Assembly: GCF_003967355.1 (NCBI RefSeq)
Contig: NZ_BIFH01000013.1
Span: forward strand, 802,651-866,650
Direction of reading: 5' to 3'
Length of the DNA stretch: 64,000 nucleotides
Source: Embleya hyalina
Lineage (GTDB): Bacteria; Actinomycetota; Actinomycetes; Streptomycetales; Streptomycetaceae
In this document: piece after piece, positions 8,664 to 17,374 of the stretch
Numbering within the stretch: the stretch's first letter is position 1
Layout: each line of letters starts with the position of its first letter
Program-made: the position numbers and the translations under genes
Notes under the pieces: model-generated
Seen by the model: only the letters and a program-made list of their open reading frames with translations
Database searches by the model: none
What the model was told of the DNA's origin: nothing

Positions 8664-10268
8664 TCAGTGCTTCCGCAGCGCCGTGGGGACGATGGCTCCC
8701 CGGTCGAGGCGGAAGGTGACACCTTTGCCGAACATCGTCACCCGAGTGTCCACGAAGGGCACGACGTCGACGCGCTTGAACAACGCGATCTCGGCGCCGT
8801 TCCAGTCCGCGCAGCCGGCCGCGTCCGGCTTGACCCGCGCGGCGGCGACCAGGCGCTGGTAGTCGGGATTGTCCGTCCCGCCGAAGTTCATGCCCCCCGG
8901 CGGCCGGGGGCCGCTGAAGAACGGCACGAGCTGGTCGGGCAGGGCCGCGGTGATCGGTGGCCACGAGACGTCCCAGGCGTCGCCGCCCAGGACCGAGGCG
9001 AGCGTGGTGCCGGTGAAGGTGGAGGTGGTGACCTTCACACCGAGCGCCTTCCATTGCTGGACGGCCAACTCCGCTGCCGCGATGGTCTGTTCGCCGCTGC
9101 TCGGGTAGGTGAACGCGATCTCCAGCGTACGGCCCTCCTTGGCCCAGCCGTTACCGGTTTTCGTCCAGCCGGCGGCGGTCAACTCGGCCGCCGCCCGCGT
9201 GAGATCGTGTGTGGGCAGGTTGCCGGTGATGTTGTCGCCGGGGCACATCCTGGGCTCGACGAGCCCGAGTCCCTTGGACGGGGTGCCCTTGCCGCCGGTG
9301 GCGACGCTGCCGAGTTGACCCAGATCCAGGGCGTGGACCAGGGCCCGCCGGACGTGTTCGTCGGCGGTCGCGTGCCCCGGCCCCTCGGCGAAGATGAGCT
9401 GCCCGAGCAGCGCGTTCACGGTCTGCGGCTTCAGGCCCGAACTCTCCAGACGCTGCCGGTCGGGGCCGAGGACCTGCGCCATGTCGAGCCGACCGGAGAG
9501 GAGCAGATTGGTCGCGGTCGTCTCGCTCGGGACGACCTTGAAGATCACCTTCTCGGGGGATTGGTCGTTGCCGACGCCGCCCGGGCCCCAGGTGTAGCCC
9601 TTGCGCTTGACGTAGGTGTAGTGGTCGCCGGGCACGACCTCGGAGAGGATGTACGGGCCGGTGCCGTCCGAGGCGCGCGCGAGGGTGTTCGGCGCGCTCA
9701 GACCCTTGGGACACGCGATCGCGACCATCGAGGACATCCGCAACAACATCGGTGCGGGATCCCGCGTGGTCACGGTTACCGTGCGGGTGGCGTCGTCGCC
9801 GGTCGCGGTCGTCGTCCGGGGCACGGACAGACCGAGCAACGGCGACTGGTTCTTCGGGTCGGCTATGTAGTTGAACTGGTTCGCGACGTCCGATGCCTTG
9901 AGTGGCGTGCCATCGCCGCACGTTACCCCGTCACGCAGACCGAACTCGACCCTGTCGGCGCCGTGGACCTTCCATGACTGCGCCAGCCCCGCGACCACCT
10001 GTCCGTCGGCGGCGATGTTCACGAGGGGGTCGTACGCGAACACGTTCATCACGCCGGCGGCAGAGCCCGCGATGGCCATCGGATTGAGGGTTCCCGGGTC
10101 GGACGACAACCCGATGGTCACGGTGCCGCCGGCACCTCCGGGGCCGGTGCCCCCGCCGCCGCCACACGCCGCGGCGGTCAGGCAGGCCGTGGCGGTGAGC
10201 GCCACGATTCGGGACGTCGTACTCATTTTGTTCGTCAAGTGCACAGGCGTCATTACGGACTTGGCCAT
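8664..10268 (-). CDS. Peptide ABC transporter substrate-binding lipoprotein (SBP family 5)
   Basis: A 534-residue extracellular solute-binding protein of family 5 (DppA/OppA). The start at 10268 (MAKSV) has AGGAGG ten bases upstream. A lipoprotein signal is visible, with lipobox LTAAAC at about residues 35-40 followed by a glycine-rich tether. The mature part carries family features (AGSAAGVMNVFAYDPLVN, LAQSWKV, VTCGDGTPLKASDVANQFN). It should sit on the outer face of the membrane and hand peptides to the permeases encoded downstream. It is the first gene of the transporter unit. Confidence 0.92.
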   Translation of the reverse strand: MAKSVMTPVHLTNKMSTTSRIVALTATACLTAAACGGGGGTGPGGAGGTVTIGLSSDPGTLNPMAIAGSAAGVMNVFAYDPLVNIAADGQVVAGLAQSWKVHGADRVEFGLRDGVTCGDGTPLKASDVANQFNYIADPKNQSPLLGLSVPRTTTATGDDATRTVTVTTRDPAPMLLRMSSMVAIACPKGLSAPNTLARASDGTGPYILSEVVPGDHYTYVKRKGYTWGPGGVGNDQSPEKVIFKVVPSETTATNLLLSGRLDMAQVLGPDRQRLESSGLKPQTVNALLGQLIFAEGPGHATADEHVRRALVHALDLGQLGSVATGGKGTPSKGLGLVEPRMCPGDNITGNLPTHDLTRAAAELTAAGWTKTGNGWAKEGRTLEIAFTYPSSGEQTIAAAELAVQQWKALGVKVTTSTFTGTTLASVLGGDAWDVSWPPITAALPDQLVPFFSGPRPPGGMNFGGTDNPDYQRLVAAARVKPDAAGCADWNGAEIALFKRVDVVPFVDTRVTMFGKGVTFRLDRGAIVPTALRKH

Positions 10269-10417
10269 CCTGGGGAACCTCCTGAGCGGCCGACGGCAGA
10301 ACATCGTCGGCGGGGGGATGGCTGACTTTAGACAACCAAGAGGGAGGCTACGAATCGTTCATTCGGACGAAGATGGCGCGCATTTCCTGTGCGGGAGCAC
10401 CAGGGGCCGTCGGCGGG

Positions 10418-10969
10418 CTATGCGTCGGGCGTCTGCGGGAGCGGTGTCTCCCCGGGAAACAGGGTCAGCCCGAGCAGGTGTCGCACGCGTTCCGGCGATG
10501 GCTCGTTGCCCACCCGGGCCAGGAGCACGTCGCGCACATCGTCGATCAGGGCCACGAGTTCGTCGCGGCTGAGCCAGAGCGCGTGCTGGCGAATGGCGAC
10601 CAGGTCGCGGACGGGGTCGGCGCCTTCGCGATCGAGGTAGGCATTGAACTCGGCCTGCAGGGTTGCCACCGACACGGCGAAGCTCCGGCGGTAGTCCTCG
10701 GTCGACATCGACGCGGTCGTCTCGGCGTCGATGACGGTCTTGCCGCGACGCAACACGTACCGGCGCTCGACCGCGCCTCGAACCCGCTCCTCGCCCTCGA
10801 TCGCGAGGACTCCGCCGCCGACCAGAAGGCCGACGTGCCGGTAGACGGTGGCCTGGGACACGTCCGGCAGCAGGGCGCACAGCTCCGAGGTCGTGCGCGC
10901 CGACCCGTCGTACATGGCGTGCACGATGCGCACCCGCACGGGGTGCAGAAACAGGTCGACCGTATCCAT
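10418..10969 (-). CDS. Winged-helix (ArsR-like) transcriptional regulator
   Basis: A 183-residue protein with an N-terminal winged helix (HPVRVRIVHAMYDGSARTTSELCALLPDVSQATVYRHVGLL), a wing turn, and a C-terminal helical region of about 110 residues of unknown ligand. The ATG at 10969 begins exactly at the fold but has no clear Shine-Dalgarno, so the message may be nearly leaderless. The gene is divergent from an alpha/beta hydrolase, and a TTCTCA-AAAA-TGAGAA repeat sits between them, so it probably regulates both. Confidence 0.8.
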   Translation of the reverse strand: MDTVDLFLHPVRVRIVHAMYDGSARTTSELCALLPDVSQATVYRHVGLLVGGGVLAIEGEERVRGAVERRYVLRRGKTVIDAETTASMSTEDYRRSFAVSVATLQAEFNAYLDREGADPVRDLVAIRQHALWLSRDELVALIDDVRDVLLARVGNEPSPERVRHLLGLTLFPGETPLPQTPDA

Positions 10970-10997
10970 GGACAGGACAATGCCATCGGGGCTACCT

Positions 10998-11013
10998 TTC
11001 TCAAAAATGAGAA
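10998..11013. promoter_or_regulatory. Inverted repeat TTCTCA-AAAA-TGAGAA between divergent genes
   Basis: A perfect 6+6 inverted repeat with a 4-bp A spacer, 29 bp from the regulator start and 17 bp from the hydrolase start. It is A/T-rich against a GC-rich background and is the obvious operator candidate for the winged-helix regulator next to it. Confidence 0.6.
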
Positions 11014-11030
11014 CAGTTAGGACCCGGACC

Positions 11031-12041
11031 ATGCCCAACCCGTCACCCGCCGTTCACGGCGACACCGCGCTCCCCCCGCCCCCGTTGGGGGTTCGGCACG
11101 CCGTCGGCGGCCGACGGCTGATGCTGCACCGGTCCGGATCCGGCGGCCCGGCCGTGGTGTTCCTCCCCGGAAGCGGCATGGTCGGGCTGGACTACGTCAA
11201 CATCCACAACCGGACGGCCGAGCTGACCACCAGCGTGCTCTACGACCGCGCCGGCACCGGTTGGAGCGACCCGGCCGAACTGCCGCGCCCCGCCGCCGAG
11301 GTCGCGGACGAACTGCACGACCTGCTGCGTAGCGCGGACATACCCGGCCCCTATCTGTTGGTGGGCCACTCCCTCGGCGGGTCCTACGCGCGTGTGTTCG
11401 CGCAACGCTTCCCCGCCCGGGTGGCGGGCCTGCTCCTCCTGGACCCCTCCCACGAGGACTTCCTCGCCCGTGTGCCCGAGGAGGTCCGGCGGCACGCGGA
11501 GCGGACGCGCCGAGAGGTCGAGCACATGTTGCGGGAGGGAGTGCCGGATCCGACACCGGAGCAACTGCGACAGGCCCTCGATCAGCTCGCACCGATCTCG
11601 GACGGGTGGCCCGAGTCCCTTCGTCGGCCACTCCTCGACTACCACCTGAACGCGTGGCGGACCGGTATCGACGAGGCCTGGAACCTCGACGGCGAGGTCG
11701 CCGACGAACTGCGGAGCGGTCCGGGTCTTCCGGACGTGCCCTTGATCGTGCTCACCGCGCTGGCGGAGGAGGAGGCCGAGGTCCTGATGTGGTCCGCCGA
11801 GACGCGGCAGGCGTGCAGCGACGTCAAGGCCGCGCTGCACGCGCAACTGGCCCGCTCGGTGAGCAAAGGCGAACACCGAACCCTGGCCGACGCCGGCCAT
11901 CTCTGGCTCCACGAGGAACGCGCGGACGCCGTGCTCCAAGCCGTCGACGACCTGCTCCACGCGGCACGACGACCCTCGGAACGGCCCACGCCCACGGAAC
12001 ACGGAACGGGTGCGATCGACGCCCGGAAGGGATCCCCGTGA
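11031..12041 (+). CDS. Alpha/beta hydrolase
   Basis: A 336-residue alpha/beta-fold hydrolase with nucleophile elbow GHSLGG (Ser114), the oxyanion segment FLPGSGM near residue 45, and the catalytic histidine in DAGHLWLHEE near residue 290. There is no signal peptide. It resembles epoxide-hydrolase, haloperoxidase or esterase-like members, and the substrate is not deducible. The ATG at 11031 has only a weak TAGGA ahead of it; an in-frame ATG at 11007 lies inside the presumed operator and is less likely. It is divergent from the winged-helix regulator, which probably controls it. Confidence 0.85.
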   Translation: MPNPSPAVHGDTALPPPPLGVRHAVGGRRLMLHRSGSGGPAVVFLPGSGMVGLDYVNIHNRTAELTTSVLYDRAGTGWSDPAELPRPAAEVADELHDLLRSADIPGPYLLVGHSLGGSYARVFAQRFPARVAGLLLLDPSHEDFLARVPEEVRRHAERTRREVEHMLREGVPDPTPEQLRQALDQLAPISDGWPESLRRPLLDYHLNAWRTGIDEAWNLDGEVADELRSGPGLPDVPLIVLTALAEEEAEVLMWSAETRQACSDVKAALHAQLARSVSKGEHRTLADAGHLWLHEERADAVLQAVDDLLHAARRPSERPTPTEHGTGAIDARKGSP

Positions 12042-12215
12042 GTGTTCGCCCCGGACACCCACGACGGCGAACGTGTCGTCGGGTTCGCCTTCGTCGGCGA
12101 TGTCCCACCCGGGGCGACCCGCGACGCGCCCTGCGGCGCATCACCCGGGCGCCCGGCCACAGCACACGGAAAGCACTCGACATGTTTCCTGCCATCATCA
12201 CCGACTTCTGGCTGA
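12042..12215 (+). CDS. Possible small ORF or relic (57 aa), unrecognised
   Basis: A GTG directly abuts the stop of the hydrolase and has GGAAGGGA about ten bases upstream. The first 35 codons (VFAPDTHDGERVVGFAFVGD...) have G or C in nearly all third positions, as in real genes here. The end runs in another frame through the start of the acetyltransferase gene. It may be a genuine small translationally coupled protein, or the remains of a larger gene. No family is recognised. Confidence 0.3.
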   Translation: MFAPDTHDGERVVGFAFVGDVPPGATRDAPCGASPGRPATAHGKHSTCFLPSSPTSG

Positions 12216-12904
12216 CTCCCTCGCCCACGAGTCGGCTTCTCCACGAGGACGGCGTCTTCGGCGTCACCGTCGACACCGAACTCGACGAGGACGAGCGACT
12301 CACCATCCTCACGACAACCGACGGCAGGACGCGCGTCCTGCTCATCCCCGCGGTCGCCGCGGCGGTGGGCCTGGAAAGCGGGGATCCGGTCGACGAAACC
12401 GGCTTCCGGCAGCGGCTGGAGCAGGCCGGCATCTCCCTGCACGGGGCCGACAACCTCTTCTACTTCACCGACGACGCCTTGGAGACGTTGGCGGGCGAAC
12501 CGGACGACCCCTCGATCCGCCTGCTCACCGGGGCGGACAAGCCGGCATTCGACGTGTTCGAGGCGGCCGCGTCGGAACAGGATCGCGACGACGCGTCGGT
12601 CGAGTCGGACCACTGGGCGGTCTACGGCGCGTTCGAGGGGGAGCGGCTGGTGTGCGTGGCGAGCATGTATCCGTGGAACGACGCGCCGTTGGCCGACCTC
12701 GGCGTGCTGACGCTCCCCCCGTACCGGGGCAGGGGCCACGCCCGCCGAGTCGTGCGCGCGATCTCCCGGCACGCCCTCGCCCGGGGCCACCAGCCGCAGT
12801 ACCGCTGCCAACTCGACAACCACGCCTCGTTGGCGCTGGCCGGATCGGCCGGCCTCACCCGATTCGGAACCTGGGACGTCGTCTCACCCGACTCGGACGC
12901 GTAG
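12182..12904 (+). CDS. GNAT family N-acetyltransferase
   Basis: A 240-residue protein whose C-terminal half (about residues 110-235) is a GNAT domain with the acetyl-CoA pyrophosphate loop PPYRGRGHARRVVRAI and the late strand-helix RCQLDNHASLALAGSAGL. The N-terminal 100 residues form a separate alpha/beta region (FWLTPSPTSRLLHEDGVFGV) seen in some actinobacterial GNATs. The ATG at 12182 has GGAAAG upstream. It should transfer an acetyl group to a small amine; the substrate is unknown. Confidence 0.85.
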   Translation: MFPAIITDFWLTPSPTSRLLHEDGVFGVTVDTELDEDERLTILTTTDGRTRVLLIPAVAAAVGLESGDPVDETGFRQRLEQAGISLHGADNLFYFTDDALETLAGEPDDPSIRLLTGADKPAFDVFEAAASEQDRDDASVESDHWAVYGAFEGERLVCVASMYPWNDAPLADLGVLTLPPYRGRGHARRVVRAISRHALARGHQPQYRCQLDNHASLALAGSAGLTRFGTWDVVSPDSDA

Positions 12905-12961
12905 GCAAGGACGCTCCCGTGCGACCCCTCCCTCATTCCACCCCCACCACGAGGTTTGTCC

Positions 12962-15286
12962 GTGCAGGTCACGACCATGATGCGCAGACGAATACCGGCC
13001 CTGACCGCCTTGGTGGTGCTGCTCCTCACCGCCGTCGCGTCCGCGCTGCCGTTACGCACCTCCGACCCCCGCCCCGCCTCCGCCCCCGTCGGCGACTTCT
13101 CGGCGGCCCGTGCGGTGGCCCGGCTCGACCGGATCGCGCGGGTTCCGCATCCGGCGGGTTCGGTCGCACAGTCGCAGGTGCGGGAGTATCTCGTCGGCGA
13201 GCTGCGGGATCTGGGGCTGCGGCCCGAGGTCCGGGACCGGGTCGCCGCCTCCGCCTCCGCCTCCGCCTCCGCCGATGACGACGACTCGACCATCCTCGGG
13301 TCCGTCTCCAACATCCACGCCACGATCCCCGGCGCGAAACCCACCGGCCGGGTGCTGCTCGTCGCCCACTACGACTCCGTGCCGATCGCTCCCGGCGCCG
13401 CCGACGACGGTGCCGGTGTCGCCGCGATCCTCGAAATCGCCCGGGCGCTGAAGACCGGACCGCAGCTTCGCAACGACCTCGAGATCCTGTTCACCGACGG
13501 CGAGGAGTCGGGGCTGCTCGGCGCACGGGCTTTCGTCGACGCCGAGGCGGGCACGCGCCGAGCCGCCGACCCTCGGCGGACCGTCGTGGTGAACCTGGAG
13601 GGCCGGGGCGCCTCCGGACCCGCCGTGATGTTCGAGATGGCGGGCACCGGGCTCGTGCCCGCCGTGCGAGCCTCCGGGGCCCTCACCACATCGTTCGCCG
13701 CGGCGATCTACGACCGGCTGCCCAACGACACCGACCTGACGGTCTTCGAAGAGGCCGGCATGCGGGGGCTCAACTTCGCCTTCATGGACGGCTCCGGGCA
13801 CTATCACACGACCCACGACGACGTTGCCCGGCTCGACCGCGCGAGCGTGCAGAGCATGGGGGACGCGGCACTCGCGGCGGTCCGGCGACTCGGCGGGAGC
13901 GACCTCTCCCGGGGTGGTTCGGACGCCACCTACTTCTCCCTGTTCGGCACGGTCGTGTCGTACCCGGCATGGCTGGTCCTGCCGCTCGCCGTGGTGACCC
14001 TCGCGGGCGTGGCCGTGCTGCCGTGGTTCGGCCGGCGGCGTGGGTTGTCCCCCGGCGGGGCCGGACGGGCCGCCGCGACTTTCCCGGTCATACCGATCGG
14101 CGCGGCGGTCGGCGGCCTGGCCGGATGGTGGGTACTGAGCCTGGCCCGACCGGACTTCGTGCTCGGTGGCGGCAGCGTGTATCACCTCGGCCGGTACGCG
14201 TGGGGCGAGGCGTTGCTGCTCCTGGTGCTGCTCGTCGCCTGGTATCGCCGGGCCCGCCGCAACGCGTCGCCGCTGGACGTCGTGGTGGGTGTGCTCGGCT
14301 GGTTTGCGTTGCTCGCCGTGGTCTGCGCGGTGCTGCTGCCCCAGGGCGCCTACCTCTTCACCTGGCCGGCGCTGATCGGGACGGCGGTCGTGGGCGTGAC
14401 GCTGAGGTTCACCGCCGTGGACTCCCCCTGGCGGGCGGTGACCGGAGCGCTGACCGCCGTACCTGCCGTGGCACTCGTCCTGCCGGTCGTGCTCCTGCTG
14501 CTGCCCGCCCTGGGACTCGAGCTCACCGCCGCACCACTGGTCCTCGCGGTACTGCCCGCGGCGCTGTTGCCCGGTCTCCTGGAACCCCTTCCCTCGCGCC
14601 GGGCGCTCACCGCCGGGATGCTCGCGGTGGCGGTGGCGGGTGCCGGCACGCTGGTCGTGGGTACGTCCCTCGACGGCTACAGCGCCGACGAGCCCCGGCC
14701 GGTCAGCCTCGGATACGTCCTGGAGTCCGACAGCGGAAAGGCCACCTGGGTCAGCCTCGGCGACACCTCCCAGCCCGCCGTCGGCAAGCTCCTCACGGAT
14801 GGATCGGCTCGCTACGACGACCGCGTCCCCCCGCTGGGCGGCGACGCACTCGCGAACGGCGCGGCCAGGCCCGCGCCTCTGGAAACACCGTCGACCACGA
14901 ACGTCTCGGTCGGCGAGGCCGACGGCGTACGTACGGTCCGGGTCCGCATCCAGGCCCCCGCGGGCACACACACCATCGACGTCCACGCCGACACCGGGGC
15001 CCACGAGATCCTCGACGCCACCGTCGCGGGCGTGCGGCTCGCCGGCGGTCCCAAGCGGGCACAGGGCGGCTGGGGCTGGAGCTTCGGCTACGCCGCCCCG
15101 CCCGCCGACGGCATCGACGTCGTCATCCGCGCCCGCGGCACGGGCGTCCTGCCGCTGCGCGTGGTCTCCACCACCGTCGGCCTGCCGGACGCGGCCGACC
15201 CGCCCGTCCTGGCCCCGGATCAGAGTTGGACGAGCTGGCCATCGGTCGCCGGACAGACCTTCGTCGTACGGACCTTCCGCCTCTGA
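12962..15286 (+). CDS. M28 family membrane-anchored zinc aminopeptidase
   Basis: A 774-residue protein. A signal-anchor (residues 5-28) is followed by an M28 catalytic domain to about residue 320 with the two-zinc ligands in AHYDS, GAADDGAG, TDGEESGLLG, NLEG and HTTHDD. Then come about eight membrane segments (about 335-560) and an extracellular beta-rich C-terminal domain of about 200 residues. This is the layout of Fxna/ER-type M28 proteases. Four GCCTCC repeats at 13247-13270 encode an Ala-Ser run before an acidic DDDD stretch. The GTG at 12962 has GAGG seven bases upstream; a TTG at 12956 and ATGs at 12977 are alternatives. It probably trims N-terminal residues from peptides outside the cell. 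Confidence 0.88.
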   Translation: MQVTTMMRRRIPALTALVVLLLTAVASALPLRTSDPRPASAPVGDFSAARAVARLDRIARVPHPAGSVAQSQVREYLVGELRDLGLRPEVRDRVAASASASASADDDDSTILGSVSNIHATIPGAKPTGRVLLVAHYDSVPIAPGAADDGAGVAAILEIARALKTGPQLRNDLEILFTDGEESGLLGARAFVDAEAGTRRAADPRRTVVVNLEGRGASGPAVMFEMAGTGLVPAVRASGALTTSFAAAIYDRLPNDTDLTVFEEAGMRGLNFAFMDGSGHYHTTHDDVARLDRASVQSMGDAALAAVRRLGGSDLSRGGSDATYFSLFGTVVSYPAWLVLPLAVVTLAGVAVLPWFGRRRGLSPGGAGRAAATFPVIPIGAAVGGLAGWWVLSLARPDFVLGGGSVYHLGRYAWGEALLLLVLLVAWYRRARRNASPLDVVVGVLGWFALLAVVCAVLLPQGAYLFTWPALIGTAVVGVTLRFTAVDSPWRAVTGALTAVPAVALVLPVVLLLLPALGLELTAAPLVLAVLPAALLPGLLEPLPSRRALTAGMLAVAVAGAGTLVVGTSLDGYSADEPRPVSLGYVLESDSGKATWVSLGDTSQPAVGKLLTDGSARYDDRVPPLGGDALANGAARPAPLETPSTTNVSVGEADGVRTVRVRIQAPAGTHTIDVHADTGAHEILDATVAGVRLAGGPKRAQGGWGWSFGYAAPPADGIDVVIRARGTGVLPLRVVSTTVGLPDAADPPVLAPDQSWTSWPSVAGQTFVVRTFRL

Positions 15287-15521
15287 CGTGCCGGCCGTCC
15301 CGCCCTCGTCGGCTTCCGAACTCCCCAGCGGGGCACCGGTATCGGGGCACCGCCGCAACGCCACCCGCCCGTGCGCCCGGGCTCGCCGGAATATGCCGAT
15401 CGCCCGAAGTTCGTTGGCGCGGAACCGTCGCGCTGCCAGGGTGTCCTTGCTCGGTCGAAGAACCCGGCACGATGGCGGTCGGATTCGTGGTCGGGGCCCG
15501 CCTTCCACCCGAGGAGCCTCG

Positions 15522-17078
15522 ATGCATCGCAGAACGCTGACATTCGGGTCGGCCCTGGCCCTGTTGGCCGGCCTGGTCGTCGGCACCACCACGCCCTCGA
15601 ACGCGGCACCACCCCCGACGTCACCCGCCGCCGCCCGCGCCGCCGCGATCGACGCGGCCGACCGAGCCGTCACCGGCGCCTCGAGCGCACTCGTGAAGGC
15701 ACCCGGCGAGCGGTATCGACGGGCCATGGTGACCCCCTGGATCGACAACCTCTACTCGATCGCCTACACCCGCACCTATCGCGGCCTGCCCGTGGTCGGC
15801 GGCGACGCCGCCGTGTTGGCCGACGGTACCGGCCGGGTCCGGGCCGTGGAGACCGCCGACGGCCCGCGCATCGACGACGTGCCGACCGAACCGGCCGTGC
15901 CCGCCACCACCGCCGAGGCGAGCGCCCGCACCCGTCTCGCCGCGGTGGACCGGGTCGACCGACAGCGCCTGGTCGTACAACTCGCCCCCGACGCAGCCCA
16001 CTTGGCCTGGGAGACCGTACTGGTCGGCCGGAACGGGGACGCGCCGAGCAGGCTGCACGTGTACGTCGACGCCCGGACCGGAGCGGTGCTCGACGCCGCG
16101 ACCCACGACGCCGTGCGGGCGGGCACCGGGCACAGCAAGTGGAACGGCCCCGACCCGATCACCATTCCCACCACCGCCACCGGAAGCACCCACCTGATGC
16201 GCGACCCGTCCCGACCCGGCCTGAGTTGCGCCGACTACGGCGGCGGAACACTCACCAAGCCCGTCGACGACTGGGGCACCGGGAACCCCACCGCGATCGA
16301 GACCGGCTGTGTCGACGCGATGTGGGCCGTGCAGAAGCAGTGGGACATGCTCCGCGACTGGCTCGGCCGCAACGGTCACAAGGGCACCGGCGGCACCTAC
16401 CCGGTGGTGGTCGGATACCCGGACGTCAACGCCTACTTCGACGACACCAGGGTCTACATCGGCCACAACACCGCGAACGAGTGGATCGCCGCGATGGACG
16501 TCGTGGGCCACGAGTACGGCCACGGCATCGACCTGACCACCCCGGGCCACCCGTTCACCGAGCACGGCCTCACCGAGGGCACCGGGGACATCTTCGGCAC
16601 CCTCACCGAGTTCTACGCCGACGAACCCGCGCCGTACGACACCCCGGACTACACGATCGGCGAGACGGCCGACATCGTCGGCACGGGGCCGCTGCGGTAC
16701 ATGTACAACCCCGACATCCTCGGCCACCCCAACTGCTACTCGACACGGATCCCACCGATGGAGGAGCACAAGGCCACGGGCCCGCTGAACCACTGGTTCC
16801 ACCTGCTCGCCGAGGGCTCCCACCCCGGCGGCGGCAAGCCCGAGAGCCCGACCTGCAACGGCTCCACGGTCACCGGCGTGGGCATCAAGACGGCCGGCCG
16901 GGTCTTCTACGGCGGCCTGCTGCTGCGGCCGGCCAACACCGACTACCGGAAACTGCGCCGGATCACCCTCCAGGCGGCCAAGGTCCTCGATCCGACGTGC
17001 GGTGTATGGAAGTCCACCCGGAACGCCTGGAACGCGGTCTCGGTACCGGCCAACGCGGGGGACCCCGTCTGCCCGTGA
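15522..17078 (+). CDS. M4 family metallopeptidase (thermolysin-like), secreted
   Basis: A 518-residue secreted protease preproenzyme. It has a Sec signal peptide with cleavage near SNAAPP (about residue 29), an FTP/PepSY propeptide region (about 45-190), and a mature thermolysin domain with zinc motif HEYGH (about 329-333), third ligand glutamate in EGTGDIFG (about 355), and the catalytic histidine region NHWFHLLAEG. The usual ESxSD is EGTGD here, a common variation. Several cysteines (SCADY, TGCVD, NCYS, TCNG, TCGVW, PVCP) suggest disulfides. The ATG has GAGGAG six bases upstream. It secretes broad-specificity endopeptidase activity. Confidence 0.93.
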   Translation: MHRRTLTFGSALALLAGLVVGTTTPSNAAPPPTSPAAARAAAIDAADRAVTGASSALVKAPGERYRRAMVTPWIDNLYSIAYTRTYRGLPVVGGDAAVLADGTGRVRAVETADGPRIDDVPTEPAVPATTAEASARTRLAAVDRVDRQRLVVQLAPDAAHLAWETVLVGRNGDAPSRLHVYVDARTGAVLDAATHDAVRAGTGHSKWNGPDPITIPTTATGSTHLMRDPSRPGLSCADYGGGTLTKPVDDWGTGNPTAIETGCVDAMWAVQKQWDMLRDWLGRNGHKGTGGTYPVVVGYPDVNAYFDDTRVYIGHNTANEWIAAMDVVGHEYGHGIDLTTPGHPFTEHGLTEGTGDIFGTLTEFYADEPAPYDTPDYTIGETADIVGTGPLRYMYNPDILGHPNCYSTRIPPMEEHKATGPLNHWFHLLAEGSHPGGGKPESPTCNGSTVTGVGIKTAGRVFYGGLLLRPANTDYRKLRRITLQAAKVLDPTCGVWKSTRNAWNAVSVPANAGDPVCP

Positions 17079-17104
17079 CCCGGGGGAGCCGAAGCCCCGG
17101 GGTC
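17077..17104 (+). terminator. Imperfect GC hairpin after M4 protease gene
   Basis: Starting at the stop codon, GACCCGGGGGAG and AGCCCCGGGGTC form a near-perfect stem with one bulge and a short CCGA loop. It is a likely terminator for the protease message. Confidence 0.4.
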
Positions 17105-17151
17105 GAACGGCGGCATCGGCGGGCCGATCGTGTTCCGTTGGTGCGGGCTCG

Positions 17152-17340
17152 GTGCCGGACGTGTCCCCTTGGTCGTACCGGATTCGGTATCTCGGTGAGG
17201 TGACCCACCCGGGCGAGTACGAGATCGGGCTCACGGTCCGCTCGGTCGACACCGAGTCCGTGCGCTACGAACTCGGTGTCTTCCGCGACGACACCTGCCC
17301 GGGCGTGGCCGACGCCGTCGGCCCACCCGCCGGCCATTGA
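17152..17340 (+). CDS. Small hypothetical protein (62 aa)
   Basis: A short frame (VPDVSPWSYRIRYLGEVTHP...) with strongly G/C third positions and balanced composition, unlike random GC-rich sequence. It reads as a small beta-rich protein (alternating YEIGLTVRSV and SVRYELGVF). A GTG at 17152 or at 17161 could start it; the ribosome site is weak. It may be a real small gene or the end of a lost one. No family is recognised. Confidence 0.4.
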   Translation: MPDVSPWSYRIRYLGEVTHPGEYEIGLTVRSVDTESVRYELGVFRDDTCPGVADAVGPPAGH

Positions 17341-17374
17341 CCTCAAGTCCACTCGAAGTTGCAGAGTGGGCGCC

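Noticed and set aside
13247-13270. Four GCCTCC repeats
   Set aside because: Lies in frame within the M28 gene and encodes Ala-Ser; a coding low-complexity run rather than a separate repeat element.
13052-15748. 898-codon open frame on the minus strand
   Set aside because: Antisense to the M28 peptidase; composition is typical of a GC-rich antisense frame.
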